Below, piece by piece: positions 8,658 through 15,922 of a DNA stretch of 64,000 nt (positions are counted from its first letter, which is position 1; every line of letters begins with the position of its first letter). The notes under the pieces were generated by a model. It did not search any database and was not told the DNA's origin. It was given only the letters and a program-made list of their open reading frames with translations. The stretch is from JACKCP01 sp034007295. GTDB taxonomy: Bacteria; Desulfobacterota; Desulfobacteria; Desulfobacterales; JACKCP01. Both the position numbers and the translations under genes were made by a program. The stretch lies in the NCBI GenBank assembly GCA_034007295.1, contig JAVERC010000006.1:53467-117466 (forward strand), written 5' to 3'.

Positions 8658-10373
8658 ATGCTAAAAAAAATATCTTTAAAAAACAAACTGCTTTTTGTTG
8701 CAATAGCAGGCCCTCTTCTTGTTTCTGTTATAATGGGAATCATTGAAATAAAAACAATCAAGGATGATAACTTAAAAATTATAGAGGCTAGAAGCAAGGC
8801 TGTTGTAATGATGGCAGAGTCTGCAAGGGATGAAATGGCCCACAAAATCAATATTGGAATTATAAAAAATTTTGAAGATATCAGCAAAGACGTTATAATT
8901 GAAGCCGTTCCTGTAATTACTGCAATAAAAATGGCTGAAGAAAATGCTAAAAATTCTGATTATGAATTCAGAGTTCCAAAATTCAGCCCAAGAAACAAAA
9001 AAAACACCCCCAACGAATTTGAAGCTAAAATTCTTAATGAGATTAAGGAAAAAAATCTTTACGAAAAATTTGTTCAAAAAGATGAAAACCTTCATTATTT
9101 TCGTCCAATCAAACTTACCAGGGACTGCCTTTACTGTCATGGAGACCCAAAAGGAGAAAAAGATGCTGTTGGAGGAATAAAGGAAGGATGGAAAACAGGT
9201 GAAATTCACGGTGCCTTTGAAATTATTTCATCTCTTGAGCCCATGAAAAAAGCCATTAAAAAATCAATATTAAACACTTCAATTGTTGCTTTTTTTGTAA
9301 TAATTATTGCTGCATTCCTTGTATGGTTTTTTATGAAAATCAATATTTTAAATCCAGTTAAAAAAATAAAGAAATTTATTCATGAAATAGCATCCGGAGA
9401 TTTGACCACAAAAATAGATCATGATTCTAAAGACGAGCTTGGACTTATTTCACAAGAACTTGTAACAATGCAGCATTTCATAAAAACCGGCATAAATTCA
9501 CTTTCAAGCACATCCCAGATGATGGAAAGTTCAGCAAGACATCTTGAAGAACTTTCATCTGATATGTCCAAATCATCAGAAGATACAACAGTCCAAAGTG
9601 AATCCGTTGCTGCTGCATCTGAGGAATTAAGCTCAAACATGGAATCTGTTGCTGCTGCAATTGAACAGACTGCAACAAATGTTTCAATGGTTTCTTCTTC
9701 GGCAGAAGAAATAAATCATAGAATTTCTGAAACTGCATCAAATACTGAAAAAGCCAAAAAAATATCCAATGAAGCAGTAAGCCAGGCAAATGAAGCATCT
9801 GTTCAGGTAAACAGACTTGGAGATGCTGCACAGGAAATTGGAAAAGCCATTGAACTCATTACTGAAATTTCAGAGCAGACAAATCTTCTAGCCCTTAATG
9901 CCACCATAGAATCAGCAAGAGCAGGAGAAGCTGGAAAAGGTTTTGCAGTTGTTGCAGATGAAATTAAAAAACTTGCACAGCAGACATACAATGCAAGTGA
10001 AGAAGTTAAGCAAAAAATTGCTGACATAAGATCTACCACAGGTGAAACAGTAAAAAGCATAAAAAATATTTCCAGTGTAATTCAGGAAGTTAATGACATT
10101 GTTGTTGGAGTTACAGCAGCAATGGAAGAACAAAAAATGAATATTTCTGAAATAACTGAAAATGTTTTCCAGGCATCAAAAGGCACAAACCATGTAAGCG
10201 AAAACACTTCCCAGGCATCCGAGGCAGCTGCTGAAATTGCACAGAGCATAGCAAGGGTAAATTCAAATGCAGCAGACACAAATGAAAAATGTATTAATGT
10301 AAATTCCAATGCAAAAAAATTGATGGAAATTTCAGCATCAATAAATAAAATGATAAAATCATACAAAATTTAA
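8658..10373 (+). CDS. Methyl-accepting chemotaxis protein with heme-c-type periplasmic sensor domain
   Basis: A transmembrane chemoreceptor of 571 residues. TM1 lies about 10-30. A periplasmic DUF3365/Tll0287-like domain follows and ends with CLYCH (residues 157-161), a CxxCH c-type heme-binding motif. TM2 lies about 204-226, then a HAMP domain and a cytoplasmic signalling domain with the conserved hairpin tip (EISEQTNLLALNATIESARAGEAGKGF). Alanine/glutamate-rich flanks offer methylation sites. AGGAG precedes the ATG. Such heme-PAS-like domains are known to sense redox potential or gases such as O2 and NO, so with the neighbouring superoxide reductase and flavodiiron cluster an energy- or oxygen-taxis role is a reasonable inference. 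Heme attachment is inferred from the motif only. Confidence 0.93.
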   Translation: MLKKISLKNKLLFVAIAGPLLVSVIMGIIEIKTIKDDNLKIIEARSKAVVMMAESARDEMAHKINIGIIKNFEDISKDVIIEAVPVITAIKMAEENAKNSDYEFRVPKFSPRNKKNTPNEFEAKILNEIKEKNLYEKFVQKDENLHYFRPIKLTRDCLYCHGDPKGEKDAVGGIKEGWKTGEIHGAFEIISSLEPMKKAIKKSILNTSIVAFFVIIIAAFLVWFFMKINILNPVKKIKKFIHEIASGDLTTKIDHDSKDELGLISQELVTMQHFIKTGINSLSSTSQMMESSARHLEELSSDMSKSSEDTTVQSESVAAASEELSSNMESVAAAIEQTATNVSMVSSSAEEINHRISETASNTEKAKKISNEAVSQANEASVQVNRLGDAAQEIGKAIELITEISEQTNLLALNATIESARAGEAGKGFAVVADEIKKLAQQTYNASEEVKQKIADIRSTTGETVKSIKNISSVIQEVNDIVVGVTAAMEEQKMNISEITENVFQASKGTNHVSENTSQASEAAAEIAQSIARVNSNAADTNEKCINVNSNAKKLMEISASINKMIKSYKI

Positions 10374-10381
10374 AGCCATAA

Positions 10382-10407
10382 TTAAGGGAGGATTAATCCT
10401 CCCTTAA
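10382..10407 (+). terminator. Palindromic terminator behind the chemoreceptor gene
   Basis: A perfect 26-base palindrome (TTAAGGGAGGATT and its complement) lies nine bases after the stop and is followed by AAAAATATTG rather than a clean T-run. It is probably the 3' end of the chemoreceptor transcript. Confidence 0.6.
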
Positions 10408-10408
10408 A

Positions 10409-10437
10409 AATATTGTATCAAAAAATGATACAATATT
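10409..10437. promoter_or_regulatory. 11-bp inverted repeat, possible activator site upstream of a sigma-54 promoter
   Basis: Arms AATATTGTATC and GATACAATATT are perfect and separated by seven bases. It could be a second 3' stem for the upstream chemoreceptor gene. It also lies about 175 bp before the candidate sigma-54 promoter at 10589-10606, a normal distance for an enhancer-binding protein site. The two readings cannot be separated from sequence alone. Confidence 0.35.
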
Positions 10438-10588
10438 GTCTCATCAAAAAAATAAATTTCAAATCCATATTTCAAAATGTTTAATAATATGTGTTAAAAA
10501 GCTTTAAAACTTTAAATAAAAACTTAATTTTGGAATTTTTTTAAAAATTTTAGAAAAAATTTAAACTTTTCAAGCCAACTTTAGCACC
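10438..10588. other. AT-rich intergenic stretch without recognisable gene
   Basis: This is the middle of the roughly 300-base gap between the chemoreceptor and the thioesterase. It is rich in A/T runs, which would suit DNA bending between the inverted repeat at 10409-10437 and the promoter at 10589. I see no ORF with a ribosome binding site, RNA gene or repeat copy. Confidence 0.5.
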
Positions 10589-10606
10589 TTGGCATTTATT
10601 TTGCTT
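10589..10606 (+). promoter_or_regulatory. Candidate sigma-54 promoter for the oxygen-reduction gene cluster
   Basis: TTGGCATTTATTTTGCTT has GG and GC exactly 12 bases apart in good TGGCA / TTGC context, matching the sigma-54 -24/-12 consensus. It lies about 70 bases before the thioesterase ATG. A sigma-70-like TTGACA at 10612-10617 lacks a convincing -10 and is the competing reading. Confidence 0.45.
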
Positions 10607-10677
10607 AAGTATTGACATAACAATCTTTGATGATGATTTTTAATGAAACACATTAAAATTAAATACAGGATACTCAA

Positions 10678-11184
10678 ATGGAACCTAAAAAAGTAAATGA
10701 TTCTAAAGTTGTAATTTGTCATCTCATGCAGCCTGAACATGCAAACCCAGGTGGAATAGTCCATGGAGGGGTAATTATGAAGGAAATTGACAACGCAGCA
10801 GGAGCTGTTGCAATAAAACATGCAAGAAATCTTGCAGTTACAGCTTCTCTTGACAGGGTTGATTTCCACAACATGATATTCATAGGCAATCTTGTATCAA
10901 TAAAAGCATCAATAAACAAAGCCTGGAAATCTTCAATGGAAATAGGAGTAAGGGTTGAAGCTGAAGACCTTTTAAAAGGCGAAGTAAGACATGTGGGATC
11001 AGCTTATCTTACTTTTGTTGCAGTAGACGACAAAGGAAAGCCAGTTGAAGTACCGCCTGTTCTTCCAATTACTGAAGATGAAAAAAGAAGAGCAAAGGAA
11101 GCTGAATACAGAAAAAAAATCAGGCTTGAAATGAAAAGGTCTGAAAAAATCTGCCAGGATAATCCAGAGCAGTGTACAATTTAA
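10678..11184 (+). CDS. Acyl-CoA thioesterase, hotdog fold (BACH/YciA type)
   Basis: Hydrolyses acyl-CoA thioesters in the cytoplasm. The 168 residues hold a single hotdog domain with the typical HxxxxNPxGIVHGGVIMKEID start (N and HGG around residues 21-31). The strand TASLDRVDFHNMIFIGNLV and the acyl-CoA-thioesterase finish AYLTFVAVDDKGKP follow. A charged C-terminal tail with two cysteines (CQDNPEQC) extends beyond the usual domain. AGGA precedes the ATG. It heads the plus-strand run that continues with a zinc-ribbon protein 22 bases later and the rhodanese-ferritin protein. Its link to oxygen metabolism is by position only, and its chain-length preference is unknown. Confidence 0.9.
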   Translation: MEPKKVNDSKVVICHLMQPEHANPGGIVHGGVIMKEIDNAAGAVAIKHARNLAVTASLDRVDFHNMIFIGNLVSIKASINKAWKSSMEIGVRVEAEDLLKGEVRHVGSAYLTFVAVDDKGKPVEVPPVLPITEDEKRRAKEAEYRKKIRLEMKRSEKICQDNPEQCTI

Positions 11185-11206
11185 AAAAGCAAAAGGAGGT
11201 ATTAAA

Positions 11207-11392
11207 ATGGAAAAAAAACATAAAATCCAGACAGCCTGCCCCCAGTGCGGATGTTCAAATGTAAATAATATCAGCGAAAAAGAGTTAAAGGAAAAATACG
11301 GTGATGTTCCAAACATTGAACTTGAATGTCACGAATGCCTTACCAAATATCATGCTGACAAAAATACTATGACTGGAGCAGACAAAAAATGA
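11207..11392 (+). CDS. Small zinc-ribbon protein (61 aa)
   Basis: A 61-residue protein with two CxxC knuckles (CPQCG near residue 11 and CHECL near residue 45), the pattern of a zinc ribbon or a small Fe(Cys)4 site. A strong AAAGGAGG ribosome binding site precedes the ATG. Its TGA stop overlaps the ATG of the rhodanese-ferritin gene (ATGA at 11389), so the two are probably translated together. I recognise no named family. Position in the rubredoxin/flavodiiron cluster suggests a redox or metal-related role, but DNA or RNA binding is equally possible. Confidence 0.8.
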   Translation: MEKKHKIQTACPQCGCSNVNNISEKELKEKYGDVPNIELECHECLTKYHADKNTMTGADKK

Positions 11393-12204
11393 ATCAGAAA
11401 ATAATTTCTGAACTTGGCTCTGATGAACTTAAAAAATTTATTGCTGAAAAAAAGGAAAAGGACTTTGCTCTAGTAGATGTAAGGGAAGAGTTTGAATATA
11501 ATGAGAGCCATATACCTGGTGCTTCATGGATAAGGCTTCAAGAATTAGAAAAAAACCCTTCCCTTGTTCCAGATGCAAAGGAAGTGGTTTTTTACTGCCG
11601 TTCAGGAGCAAGATCAATGGTGGCAGCAAAACTTTTTCTTGAATCAAAAAGTTCAAATTCAGCAGAAAAAATATACAATCTCAAGCCTGGAATGCTTGGA
11701 TGGGACGGAGCAGAGCTTTTTGAAATACCTGAAATTGATCTTTTCAAAGGAAAAAATACACTTGAAGACCTTGTAATAAGGGGGATGGAACTTGAAAAAG
11801 GTGCATTCAAACTTTATTCCTCAATTTCAGAAAAATACAAAAATCTTCCATATATTGATTCAATCAATATGCTCAAAAAAGCTGAAACTGCACACGCAAA
11901 AACTCTTTTTAAAAGACTTGGCAGACCAATGGAAGAATTTGACTCATATTTTGACTCCCTTGAGGGAGACATAATGGAATCTGGAATTTCAACAGACGAG
12001 GCTCTAAAAAGAATTGAGTCAATTGAAAAAAATATATGCACAGGCCTTCTTGAATTTCTGGTTTTAATGGAAGTTATGGCCTATGATCTTTACAAAGTTA
12101 TGGCTGAAAAGGAAAAGTCTGCTAAAAAAACTTTTCTTACAATTGCACAGGAAGAAAAGGCTCATATGAGGATAATTGCTTCATCTTTTATTCTATGTGC
12201 CTGA
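11389..12204 (+). CDS. Rhodanese domain fused to a rubrerythrin-like ferritin domain
   Basis: A 271-residue two-domain cytoplasmic protein. Residues about 8-115 form a rhodanese domain with the active-site loop FYCRSGAR (catalytic Cys70), which can carry a persulfide. Residues about 125-265 form a ferritin-like four-helix domain with carboxylate/histidine pairs in ELEKGAFKLY, KAETAHAKTL, EVMAYDLYK and EEKAHMRII, consistent with a di-iron site like that of rubrerythrin. No rubredoxin domain is fused, but two stand-alone rubredoxins follow directly. The combination suggests sulfane-sulfur handling coupled to peroxide or oxygen defence; this is inference from domains. The start overlaps the upstream stop. 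Confidence 0.88.
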   Translation: MNQKIISELGSDELKKFIAEKKEKDFALVDVREEFEYNESHIPGASWIRLQELEKNPSLVPDAKEVVFYCRSGARSMVAAKLFLESKSSNSAEKIYNLKPGMLGWDGAELFEIPEIDLFKGKNTLEDLVIRGMELEKGAFKLYSSISEKYKNLPYIDSINMLKKAETAHAKTLFKRLGRPMEEFDSYFDSLEGDIMESGISTDEALKRIESIEKNICTGLLEFLVLMEVMAYDLYKVMAEKEKSAKKTFLTIAQEEKAHMRIIASSFILCA

Positions 12205-12249
12205 GATAAAAAATTTTAATTAGCAAATACACAAACAAAGGAGAAAATT

Positions 12250-12408
12250 ATGTCAAAGTACGAATGTCCATGTGGTTATGTTTATGATCCTGCAGAAGGT
12301 GACCTTGACAACAATATTGAGCCTGGAACAGCCTTTGAAGATCTTCCTGACTCATGGGTATGCCCCCTTTGCGGAGCAGAAAAAGAATATTTTGAAAAAG
12401 TAGAATAA
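12250..12408 (+). CDS. Rubredoxin with shortened first knuckle (CPCG type)
   Basis: A 52-residue electron carrier with one Fe(SCys)4 site. The second knuckle CPLCG is standard, but the first reads YECPCGY: only one residue lies between the two cysteines instead of the usual two (compare YTCTVCGY in the next gene). The rest follows the rubredoxin template (YDPAEGD, PGTAFEDLPDSWVCPLCG). GGAG precedes the ATG by six bases. It probably donates electrons to the flavodiiron protein 200 bases downstream or to desulfoferrodoxin. The paired arrangement with a normal rubredoxin suggests two carriers of different potential. Confidence 0.93.
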   Translation: MSKYECPCGYVYDPAEGDLDNNIEPGTAFEDLPDSWVCPLCGAEKEYFEKVE

Positions 12409-12453
12409 TCTTTATTTTAAAAATTAATTAAAACTTCCAGGGAGAAAATTATA

Positions 12454-12612
12454 ATGGATAAATATACATGCACAGTATGCGGATATACATATGATCCAAA
12501 ACAAGGAGATGCAGAAGGCGGAATTGAGCCAGGAGTTGCTTTTGAAGATCTTCCAGATGACTGGGTCTGTCCTGTATGCGGAGTAGGCAAAGAAGAATTT
12601 GAAAAGGAGTAG
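12454..12612 (+). CDS. Rubredoxin
   Basis: A 52-residue classical rubredoxin with knuckles CTVCGY (residues 6-11) and CPVCG (39-43), plus the conserved aromatic and PG/EDLPDDW segments. GGGAG lies eleven to seven bases before the ATG. It ends nine bases before the flavodiiron protein start, as expected for the direct electron donor of rubredoxin:oxygen oxidoreductase. It is shorter than the minimum used by many ORF finders. Confidence 0.96.
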   Translation: MDKYTCTVCGYTYDPKQGDAEGGIEPGVAFEDLPDDWVCPVCGVGKEEFEKE

Positions 12613-12621
12613 TTTTTTAAA

Positions 12622-13815
12622 ATGGATAATACCATAGTCTGCAAAGGCATTTATAATGTCGGCGTAAGAGATTTTGAAATAAGGGATTTTCACGGTTATT
12701 CAACATACCAGGGTACAACATACAATGCATTTTTGATTGTTGATGAAAAAATTGTGCTCATGGATACAGTTAAAAAACCGTTTACTGAAAAACTTCTCAA
12801 TAATATTAAAAAATTTGTTGATCCAAAAAAAATAGATATGGTCATAAGCAACCATACAGAAATGGATCATACAGGAGCTCTTCCCCACATAATGCATTAT
12901 ATTGGAGAAGAAAAACCAATTCTTTGCTCCAAAGCCGGTAAAAAGAATCTTGAAGCTCATTTTGGAAAAGGCAAATTCAATCTTCAGACTGTAAGCTCCG
13001 GCGAAGAAATAAGCACAGGAACAAAAACCCTGTCTTTTCTTGAAACAAGAATGCTTCACTGGCCTGACAGCATGTTTACCTATGCCAAAGAAGACAAAAT
13101 ACTTTTTTCAAGTGATGCCTTTGGACAGCATTATTCAGGCCCTGCTGCATTTGACGATCAGATAAGCGAAGAAGAAATGCTTAATCATGCAAAAAAATAT
13201 TATGCAAACATTCTTCTTCCTTTTTCAGGACTTGTAAAAAAGCTTATTAAAGATGTAGAGGACATGAAACTTGAAATAAACACAATCTGTCCTGACCACG
13301 GTGTAATGTTTAGAAAAGACCCTTTAAAAATTATAAATGCCTATAAAGAATGGTGCGAACAAAAACCTTCAAAAAAAGCAGTGGTTATTTATGATTCAAT
13401 GTGGGAAAGCACAAGAAAAATGGCTGATGAAATAGTTGATGCCATTGCCTCAAAAAACATCCCTGTTGTTTCAATGAATACAAGAAAATGCCATAGAAGC
13501 GACATAATCACTGAGGTTTGTGACTGCGGAGCTGTTCTTTTTGGTTCACCAACATTAAACAACAATATTTTTCCTGCACTTTCAGATATTCTAACATATA
13601 TGAAAGGCCTTAAGCCAAAAAACAAAATTGGAGCTGCATTTGGTTCCTACGGCTGGAGCGGAGAAGCTGTAGGAATTTTAAACTCATACATTGAAGAAAT
13701 GGGTTACGAGCTTGCTGATCCAGGACTTAAGGTTCAATATGTTCCAGATGAATCAGATTTTGAAAAATGCAGGGAACTTGGCTTGAAAATTGCCGAAAAA
13801 CTGGAAAATCTCTAA
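12622..13815 (+). CDS. roo: Flavodiiron protein, rubredoxin:oxygen (or NO) oxidoreductase
   Basis: Reduces O2 to water (or NO to N2O) with electrons from rubredoxin, protecting strict anaerobes. Its 397 residues contain an N-terminal metallo-beta-lactamase domain with all di-iron ligands: H78, E80, D82 (NHTEMDH), H146 (MLHWPDSM), D165 (SSDAFGQH) and H226 (CPDHG). A C-terminal flavodoxin domain that binds FMN starts near residue 256 (VVIYDSMWESTRKMA). Length is normal for the two-domain class. It directly follows two rubredoxin genes. A stem with T-run (13842-13870) follows it. Confidence 0.97.
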   Translation: MDNTIVCKGIYNVGVRDFEIRDFHGYSTYQGTTYNAFLIVDEKIVLMDTVKKPFTEKLLNNIKKFVDPKKIDMVISNHTEMDHTGALPHIMHYIGEEKPILCSKAGKKNLEAHFGKGKFNLQTVSSGEEISTGTKTLSFLETRMLHWPDSMFTYAKEDKILFSSDAFGQHYSGPAAFDDQISEEEMLNHAKKYYANILLPFSGLVKKLIKDVEDMKLEINTICPDHGVMFRKDPLKIINAYKEWCEQKPSKKAVVIYDSMWESTRKMADEIVDAIASKNIPVVSMNTRKCHRSDIITEVCDCGAVLFGSPTLNNNIFPALSDILTYMKGLKPKNKIGAAFGSYGWSGEAVGILNSYIEEMGYELADPGLKVQYVPDESDFEKCRELGLKIAEKLENL

Positions 13816-13841
13816 ATTCCAGATTTAAAAAATTTACAACT

Positions 13842-13870
13842 TAAAAAGCCGGTTGATCCGGCTTTTTTTT
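13842..13870 (+). terminator. Terminator or attenuator between the flavodiiron and DsrE-like genes
   Basis: The stem AAAAAGCCGG / CCGGCTTTTTTTT has a five-base loop and eight T. The next gene's AAGGAG ribosome binding site begins only a few bases after the T-run. It therefore either ends the flavodiiron operon, with the DsrE-like gene read through, or acts as a leaky attenuator. Confidence 0.8.
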
Positions 13871-13886
13871 AAAAGGAGAAAAGATT

Positions 13887-14234
13887 TTGAAAAAAATAGC
13901 TTTTTTTGTATTTAACGGAGATCCCATGTGTTTTGTCCATGTTCTTTTAAACTGTCTTGACATGAAAGAAAAAGGATATGACATAAAACTTGTCATAGAA
14001 GGAGCTTCAGCAGGACTTATTCCAAAAATTTCTTCACTTGACAAACCCATTCCTGATTTATGGGAAAAAGTTAAATCCCAAAATATAGTTGATGCTGTAT
14101 GCAAGGCATGTGCATACAAACTTGGTGCTCTTGATGCTGCAAAGGAACAAAATCTTCCTCTAACAGGTGATATGAGCGGCCACCCTTCAATGGCATCGTA
14201 TATTGAAGATGGATATGAAATTATTACATTTTAA
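13887..14234 (+). CDS. DsrE/DsrF-like small sulfur-related protein
   Basis: A 115-residue cytoplasmic protein with the DsrE-like alpha/beta pattern: MKKIAFFVFNGDP start, KLVIEGASAGLIP, then CKACAYKLGA around residues 72-81 with two cysteines, and a final LPLTGDMSGHPSMASYIEDGYEIITF. DsrE-family proteins bind or transfer sulfane sulfur through conserved cysteines. The start codon is TTG (13887), supported by AAGGAG seven bases upstream; no better ATG is near. It follows the flavodiiron gene with a terminator-like stem between. A sulfur-trafficking role is inferred from the fold only. Confidence 0.75.
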   Translation: MKKIAFFVFNGDPMCFVHVLLNCLDMKEKGYDIKLVIEGASAGLIPKISSLDKPIPDLWEKVKSQNIVDAVCKACAYKLGALDAAKEQNLPLTGDMSGHPSMASYIEDGYEIITF

Positions 14235-14240
14235 TTTTTT

Positions 14241-14436
14241 ACCTAAATTGAGCGTTTCATGTTTTTAAATTAACAAACTTTCAATGATTTAAGCTCATTA
14301 TATTTAAAAATATGAAACCCTGCAGGCTTTCCAATTTTACTGCATCTAGGCATTAAATTTCATCACACATAGCAAAAGTATAGCCCGATACAATCGGGCA
14401 TTATATGCAGCAAACTTAAAATCGCTCAATTTAGGT
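14241..14436. repeat. Repeat family B, copy 1 (196 bp, 14-bp terminal inverted repeats)
   Basis: Bounded by ACCTAAATTGAGCG and its perfect complement CGCTCAATTTAGGT. The interior includes GATTTTAAGTTTGCTGC-type and TTTCATATTTTTAA-type segments shared, in opposite orientation, with the copy at 27830-28027. No ORF lies inside. It fills most of the gap behind the DsrE-like gene. The structure is that of a non-autonomous miniature element. Confidence 0.85.
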
Positions 14437-14526
14437 TTTAATAATTATCATTGTCCATGCACAGATATCTTCTATAAGCACCTGAATTAAGAACATCGCT
14501 TTAAAAAATTTTGCAAAAAACTTGCC

Positions 14527-14670
14527 TCTCTGCTGAACAAAAACGGTTTTTTTTGCCCATTCTTAAGTCAGATTTAAAATTTAATGCTCAAAATACTCAA
14601 TATATACTAAAGGTTAAACTTTTCATCTTCCTTGGACTGAACAAAAAACCTCATTTTCGGCCAATCACTA
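14527..14670. repeat. Repeat family A, copy 2 (inverted orientation)
   Basis: Starts near CTGCTGAACAAAAACGG, holds the core GATTTAAAATTTAAT ... ACTAAAGGTTAAACTTTTCATC, and ends CATTTTCGGCCAATCACTA. It lies about 70 bases before tRNA-Thr, in the 500-base gap that otherwise holds repeat family B and AT-rich sequence. Confidence 0.8.
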
Positions 14671-14741
14671 CCTAAAAAAAAATTATTCATTTTCTTTACA
14701 AAAAAAAAATATTTTGCTAAAGACTTAATCCGTAATTTTAA

Positions 14742-14817
14742 GCCAACGTAGCTCAGCTGGCAGAGCTGCTGATTTGTAATCAGCTGGTCGGGGGTTCAAG
14801 TCCCTCCGTTGGCTCCA
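14742..14817 (+). tRNA. tRNA-Thr (anticodon TGT)
   Basis: A 76-base cloverleaf: acceptor GCCAACG pairing with CGTTGGC, D-arm GCTCAGCTGGCAGAGC, anticodon stem CTGAT / ATCAG around loop TTGTAAT region with anticodon TGT, T-arm GGGGGTTCAAGTCCCTC, and encoded CCA. It is ten bases upstream of tRNA-Gly, probably one transcript. Confidence 0.96.
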
Positions 14818-14827
14818 TAAAGTTTGA

Positions 14828-14903
14828 GCGGGAGTAGCTCAGCTGGCAGAGCGTCAGCCTTCCAAGCTGAATGTCGCGAGTTCGAACCTCGTCTCCCGCT
14901 CCA
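14828..14903 (+). tRNA. tRNA-Gly (anticodon TCC)
   Basis: A 76-base cloverleaf: acceptor GCGGGAG pairing with CTCCCGC, D-arm GCTCAGCTGGCAGAGC, anticodon loop CTTCCAA giving TCC, T-arm CGAGTTCGAACCTCG, and encoded CCA. Confidence 0.96.
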
Positions 14904-15065
14904 AATTTTTCTTAATTTCTCCATTTTACATATACAAACTTCAAAGTTCCAATTGTATTTTTTATTTTGCCTCTTATCTTTTTTTAATGAGCATTTTAAA
15001 TTTTATATAATCCATTTTAATAAAATTAGAGTGTACTACTTTGCATACTAAAAAGGAGGCTTAAC

Positions 15066-15746
15066 TTGAGTTATAAAAAGTTAAAAAATTTTATAAAAAC
15101 CACAATTCAGACAAAAACACCTGAGAATGCACTAAAAGACCTTAAAAAATATAAATTCAAACAGCTGACAGGGCCTGTAAAAGGGCTTTTATTTGATCTA
15201 GACCCTTTGATAAGTTTTCGTGCAGCTGAACTTATGGGTCTTATTTCTAAAGAAGCTGCAAAGGAAAATATTGAACCAGTTAGAGATATTATGAGACAGC
15301 TAATGTGGAATCTCAATGAAGAATCTGGCGGTATAGGCTGGGGCAGTGTTGAAGCCATGGCTGAAACAGCCTCACAAAACAAAAAAATTTTTGATGAATT
15401 TTATAAAATAATAATTTCCTATGCAGATCCGGAAAGTTCGTCTTTTTTGGATCATGAAGATCTTCACCCTGGTGCTGCCTGGGCTGTTGGAAGACTTTTA
15501 AAGCAAGAGCCTGAAAAAGGGGATTATGCAAATTATGTAATTAAAATACTTCTTCAACACAAAGATCCAAAGGTAAAAGGGAATGCTTTATGGGCTGCTT
15601 CAAATATGAAAAATATTTCTGATCTTAAACCTATTGTAAAAAATCTTCTTCAAAATAATGAAAAATTTATTCTTTATGAAGAAGGTGATATTAATACTAT
15701 CAGCATTTCTAAGATGGCAGAAAATGTTTTAAAAAAACAAATTTAA
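15066..15746 (+). CDS. HEAT-repeat protein of the DVU0298-like family
   Basis: A 226-residue soluble, helical protein. Repeated helix pairs with HEAT/armadillo character are visible (FDLDPLISFRAAELMGLI, DHEDLHPGAAWAVGRLL, HKDPKVKGNALWAASNM). A central segment NEESGGIGWGSVEAMAE matches what I recall of DVU0298-like proteins of sulfate reducers, whose function is unknown to me. The start is TTG at 15066, decided by a strong AAGGAGG six to ten bases upstream. It probably mediates protein-protein contacts. No partner is suggested by its neighbours (tRNAs upstream, cyclopropane synthase downstream). Confidence 0.8.
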   Translation: MSYKKLKNFIKTTIQTKTPENALKDLKKYKFKQLTGPVKGLLFDLDPLISFRAAELMGLISKEAAKENIEPVRDIMRQLMWNLNEESGGIGWGSVEAMAETASQNKKIFDEFYKIIISYADPESSSFLDHEDLHPGAAWAVGRLLKQEPEKGDYANYVIKILLQHKDPKVKGNALWAASNMKNISDLKPIVKNLLQNNEKFILYEEGDINTISISKMAENVLKKQI

Positions 15747-15922
15747 TATTTTAAACTCAAGGAGTTATACTCATAAAATCTTTCTTCTCCCTTGCAAAGC
15801 ACTAAAACTGGGAGTATTATTTTTTTAAACAGAATCAAAAAAATTTTATATCTTGTTATCATCCAAACAAAAAAACTTTAATCCAGCTGCCTGTTAATCT
15901 AAAAAATTAAAGGGAGGAATCA

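Noticed and set aside
8772..9209. 145-codon minus-strand ORF inside the chemoreceptor gene
   Set aside because: It is an antisense shadow. The plus-strand product has coherent sensor, HAMP and signalling domains, while this ORF is Phe-rich as expected for the complement of Lys-rich sequence.
14741..14904. Integration site of a genomic island at the tRNA pair
   Set aside because: No integrase gene or duplicated tRNA 3' end was found nearby; only repeat elements lie upstream.
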